NCBI GenBank assembly: GCA_003649085.1
Contig: QMQV01000064.1
Coordinates: 1 to 8,274 of the forward strand
Direction: 5' to 3'
DNA from: Thermoproteota archaeon
Lineage (GTDB): Archaea; Thermoproteota; Methanomethylicia; Methanomethylicales; B66-G16
DNA length: 8,274 nucleotides
Under the pieces are notes generated by a model. That model was not told the origin of the DNA, searched no databases, and was given only the letters and a program-made list of their open reading frames with translations. This document shows positions 6,324 through 8,274 of the stretch, one piece after another. Position 1 is the stretch's first letter. Every line of letters starts with the position of its first letter. The position numbers were made by a program, and so were the translations under genes.

Positions 6324-8201
6324 TTGCACTCCATAGACAAGCTAATCGTAGCTGAGAAGCACTCTGTAGCCAAAGCCTTTGCAAAAGCACTAGCAGGAAG
6401 GGAGATCAAGCCAAAGCTCTTCAAGCAAATACCATACTACCTCTTAAATTTAAATCACGCTACGTGGGCTATCATAGGGCTTCGCGGTCACATAATGGAC
6501 TTCGACTTCGGCAAACACTTAGAGAACTGGAGAAGCATTGACCCACGAGAGCTCTTCAACATACCTCCAAAAATGGTCATCAGAGAAGAAAGCAAAGCAT
6601 ACGCTGACCTCTTAAAAGAGCTAGGGAGATATGCTGAAGCAGTTTACCTAGCGTTAGACGGCGATAGTGAAGGAGAAAGCATAGCATTTGAAGTAATGAA
6701 CATCATAAGGTCAGTAAACCCCTACGCAGAATTTAAAAGGCTTTGGTTCTCAGACACCCTGCCATCAACGCTCACATCAGCTTTAAATAATCCAAGAACT
6801 CCAAACAAAAACCTTGCTGACAAATGCTTTGCAAGAATGGAAATCGACTTGACCATAGGAGCAGCTTTCACAAGGCTACTAACGCTTTCAATCGAAGATA
6901 TTTCAAGAAAAGCGTTTCCGCCAGGACATTTCATAAGCTACGGCCCGTGTCAGACACCAGTCTTATACCTCGTTGTACAACGGGATAGAGAGCGGGAAAA
7001 ATTCAAAGCTCAAAAATTCTACCGCGTGGTCGCTAAAATAGAAGTCAATGGAGAAGTCTACGAAGTTGAGCATCGGAAAAGACGTTTCGCAACAAGAGAA
7101 GAAGCGGAATCTGCAGCACAAGCAGCTAAGAAAAGCCTCCAAGCCTACATAGAAGACCTAAGAGAGGAGGTACACATTAAAAGCCCACCATTGCCACTAA
7201 ACACCGTAGATCTAGAAAGCAGAGCAAGCAAATACCTTAACTTAAGGTCAAAAACAACCCTAGATACAGCTGAGAAATTATACCAGTTAGGGCTCATCAG
7301 CTACCCCAGAACCGAGACACAAATATACCCAGAAGCTCTCAACCTACAGCAGCTCGTTGAAAAACTATCAAAGATCCCAACCTATAGAGAGTACGCAATA
7401 AAGCTGCTGAGGCAACAAGTGAAACCGACAAAAGGGTCAAAAGACGATAGAGCACATCCACCAATACATCCAGTTACAGCAGTAGACGAAAGAGTAATCA
7501 AAGCTAAATTAGGCTCGAATGCTTGGAAAATCTATGACCTAGTCGTAAGACACTTCCTAGCCTCACTAAGCCCACCAGCTAAATTCCTAAGCCAAACAGC
7601 AGTAATAGACATCGGGGGAGAGAAATTCGTAGCCCATGGCTTAAAGCCAATATCCCTTGGATTTCTCGAAATCTACGACTACGAAATGCCAACAGAAAGA
7701 GCCTTAAACTTCAGGAAAGGCGACATAGCTAGAGTACTTGAAGTATCTGTAAGAGAAGGTCAAACGGAGCCCCCGCCATACTTATCCGAGTCAGAGCTAC
7801 TAAAGCTAATGGAGAAGCTAGGAATAGGGACAGACGCTACAGCTCCACAGCACATACAGACAAACATCGATAGGGGTTACTTTTACATAGAAAATAAGCG
7901 CTGCATACCAACACCACTCGGTAAAGCCTTAATCAACATGCTAGAGCAAGCAAGGCCAGAACTCGTAAAACCTGAAGTTAGAGCCCTAATTGAGAAAAAG
8001 ATTGAGCAAGTTGCAAAAGGAGAAAAGAGAAGAGAGGAAGTGGTTAGGGAAGCTAAAGAAATCTTCCTATCATACTATGATGATGTGAAAAGGAGAATAC
8101 CTATAATATCGAGATCGCTGTTGCCCACTCTCTCCATAAGTTATAAGATGAGAGATGAAAAGATCAGTAAGAGGAGATCGCGTGTTATCAAAAAAAGCTA
8201 A
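6324..8201 (+). CDS. top3: DNA topoisomerase III (type IA), eukaryotic Top3-like
   Basis: Type IA topoisomerase: cuts one DNA strand through a 5'-phosphotyrosine link, passes another strand and reseals, relaxing negative supercoils and resolving recombination or replication intermediates. TTG at 6324 follows AGGAG (6309-6313) by 10 bases and gives 625 residues. Toprim domain: IVAEKHS (8-14, Glu11) and LDGDSEGES (111-119, Asp112, Asp114, Glu116). Other core motifs: IDLTIGAAFTR (174-184), SYGPCQTP (205-212), catalytic Tyr327 with Arg329 in ISYPRTET (325-332), DDRAHPPIHP (374-383), FVAHGL (435-440), GIGTDATAPQHI (500-511). From memory, many of these match human TOP3A closely. There is no C-terminal zinc-finger array: the core ends in a short basic tail (about 590-625, KISKRRSR at 613-620). 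It sits 32 bases after the pilin-like block on the same strand but has no obvious functional link to it. Confidence 0.95.
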   Translation: MHSIDKLIVAEKHSVAKAFAKALAGREIKPKLFKQIPYYLLNLNHATWAIIGLRGHIMDFDFGKHLENWRSIDPRELFNIPPKMVIREESKAYADLLKELGRYAEAVYLALDGDSEGESIAFEVMNIIRSVNPYAEFKRLWFSDTLPSTLTSALNNPRTPNKNLADKCFARMEIDLTIGAAFTRLLTLSIEDISRKAFPPGHFISYGPCQTPVLYLVVQRDREREKFKAQKFYRVVAKIEVNGEVYEVEHRKRRFATREEAESAAQAAKKSLQAYIEDLREEVHIKSPPLPLNTVDLESRASKYLNLRSKTTLDTAEKLYQLGLISYPRTETQIYPEALNLQQLVEKLSKIPTYREYAIKLLRQQVKPTKGSKDDRAHPPIHPVTAVDERVIKAKLGSNAWKIYDLVVRHFLASLSPPAKFLSQTAVIDIGGEKFVAHGLKPISLGFLEIYDYEMPTERALNFRKGDIARVLEVSVREGQTEPPPYLSESELLKLMEKLGIGTDATAPQHIQTNIDRGYFYIENKRCIPTPLGKALINMLEQARPELVKPEVRALIEKKIEQVAKGEKRREEVVREAKEIFLSYYDDVKRRIPIISRSLLPTLSISYKMRDEKISKRRSRVIKKS

Positions 8202-8205
8202 ATGA

Positions 8206-8217
8206 TTAACCTTAAAA
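8206..8217 (+). promoter_or_regulatory. Possible archaeal BRE/TATA element after the topoisomerase gene
   Basis: TTAACCTTAAAA resembles a purine/AAC-type BRE followed by an A/T-rich TATA box. It begins 4 bases after the topoisomerase stop codon. A start point about 25 bases downstream would fall near 8238, consistent with a new transcription unit leaving the window. Such short A/T motifs arise by chance often in this AT-leaning sequence. Confidence 0.25.
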
Positions 8218-8274
8218 GCTAGCTAAGATAAAGCTATACGTAGCGAATGATGAGGGCATAGCGCTGAAAAATGA
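8216..8274 (+). other. Unresolved open frame running off the window end (possible start of next gene)
   Basis: After an in-frame TAA at 8213-8215 the frame reads KLAKIKLYVANDEGIALKN and continues past the end. It has no ATG, GTG or TTG between the stop and the window end; ATA at 8228 or a start with an unusual codon would be needed. The string LYVANDEGIALKN reminds me of the first motif of archaeal HAD-like phosphatases (pattern D-x-E-G-P-x-x-K-N-D), with Asn in place of the first Asp, but that is recollection on a very short piece. Alternatively the next gene begins with the ATG at 8271 and this frame is noise. Confidence 0.2.

Overview
The window looks archaeal. It holds a Shine-Dalgarno-rich, tightly overlapping operon built around an archaeal-type secretion/pilus ATPase, a two-repeat membrane platform protein and several small proteins with an N-terminal hydrophobic helix. 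Two of these small proteins carry class III (archaeal prepilin) cleavage motifs. Starts are often TTG or GTG (four of the six full-length genes after the ATPase/platform start choices discussed below use ATG or TTG with a clear SD), AGA/AGG and ATA codons are frequent, and the sequence is AT-leaning. The closing topoisomerase resembles eukaryotic Top3. Together these suggest a TACK-type (Thermoproteota-like) lineage, but that is inference and I cannot name the organism.

Layout, all on the + strand: (1) positions 1-218, the C-terminal end of a pilin-like beta-rich protein; (2) 261-1985, a GspE/VirB11-family assembly ATPase with an added C-terminal zinc ribbon; (3) 1999-3585, a TadC/ArlJ-type polytopic platform protein with two T2SSF-like domains; (4-7) four pilin-like or pseudopilin-like proteins at 3573-3995, 3988-4389, 4379-5854 and 5833-6291, each overlapping its neighbour by 8-22 bases, with its SD sitting inside the upstream gene; (8) 6324-8201, a type IA DNA topoisomerase of the topo III class, 32 bases downstream with its own SD; (9) 8202-8274, a short tail with a possible promoter and the beginning of an unresolved reading frame.

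How they probably work together: the ATPase hydrolyses ATP on the cytoplasmic face of the platform protein, which inserts pilin subunits released after prepilin-peptidase cleavage into a surface filament. The small overlapping genes would supply minor pilins or initiation/tip subunits. The 491-residue protein, with a pilin-like anchor and a large, sequon-rich beta domain, is the best candidate for a tip or adhesive component. No prepilin peptidase is visible here, so it must be encoded elsewhere. The topoisomerase is probably a housekeeping neighbour rather than part of the pilus machine.

No tRNA, rRNA, CRISPR array, insertion sequence or long repeat was seen. No stretch over 300 bases lacks a gene.
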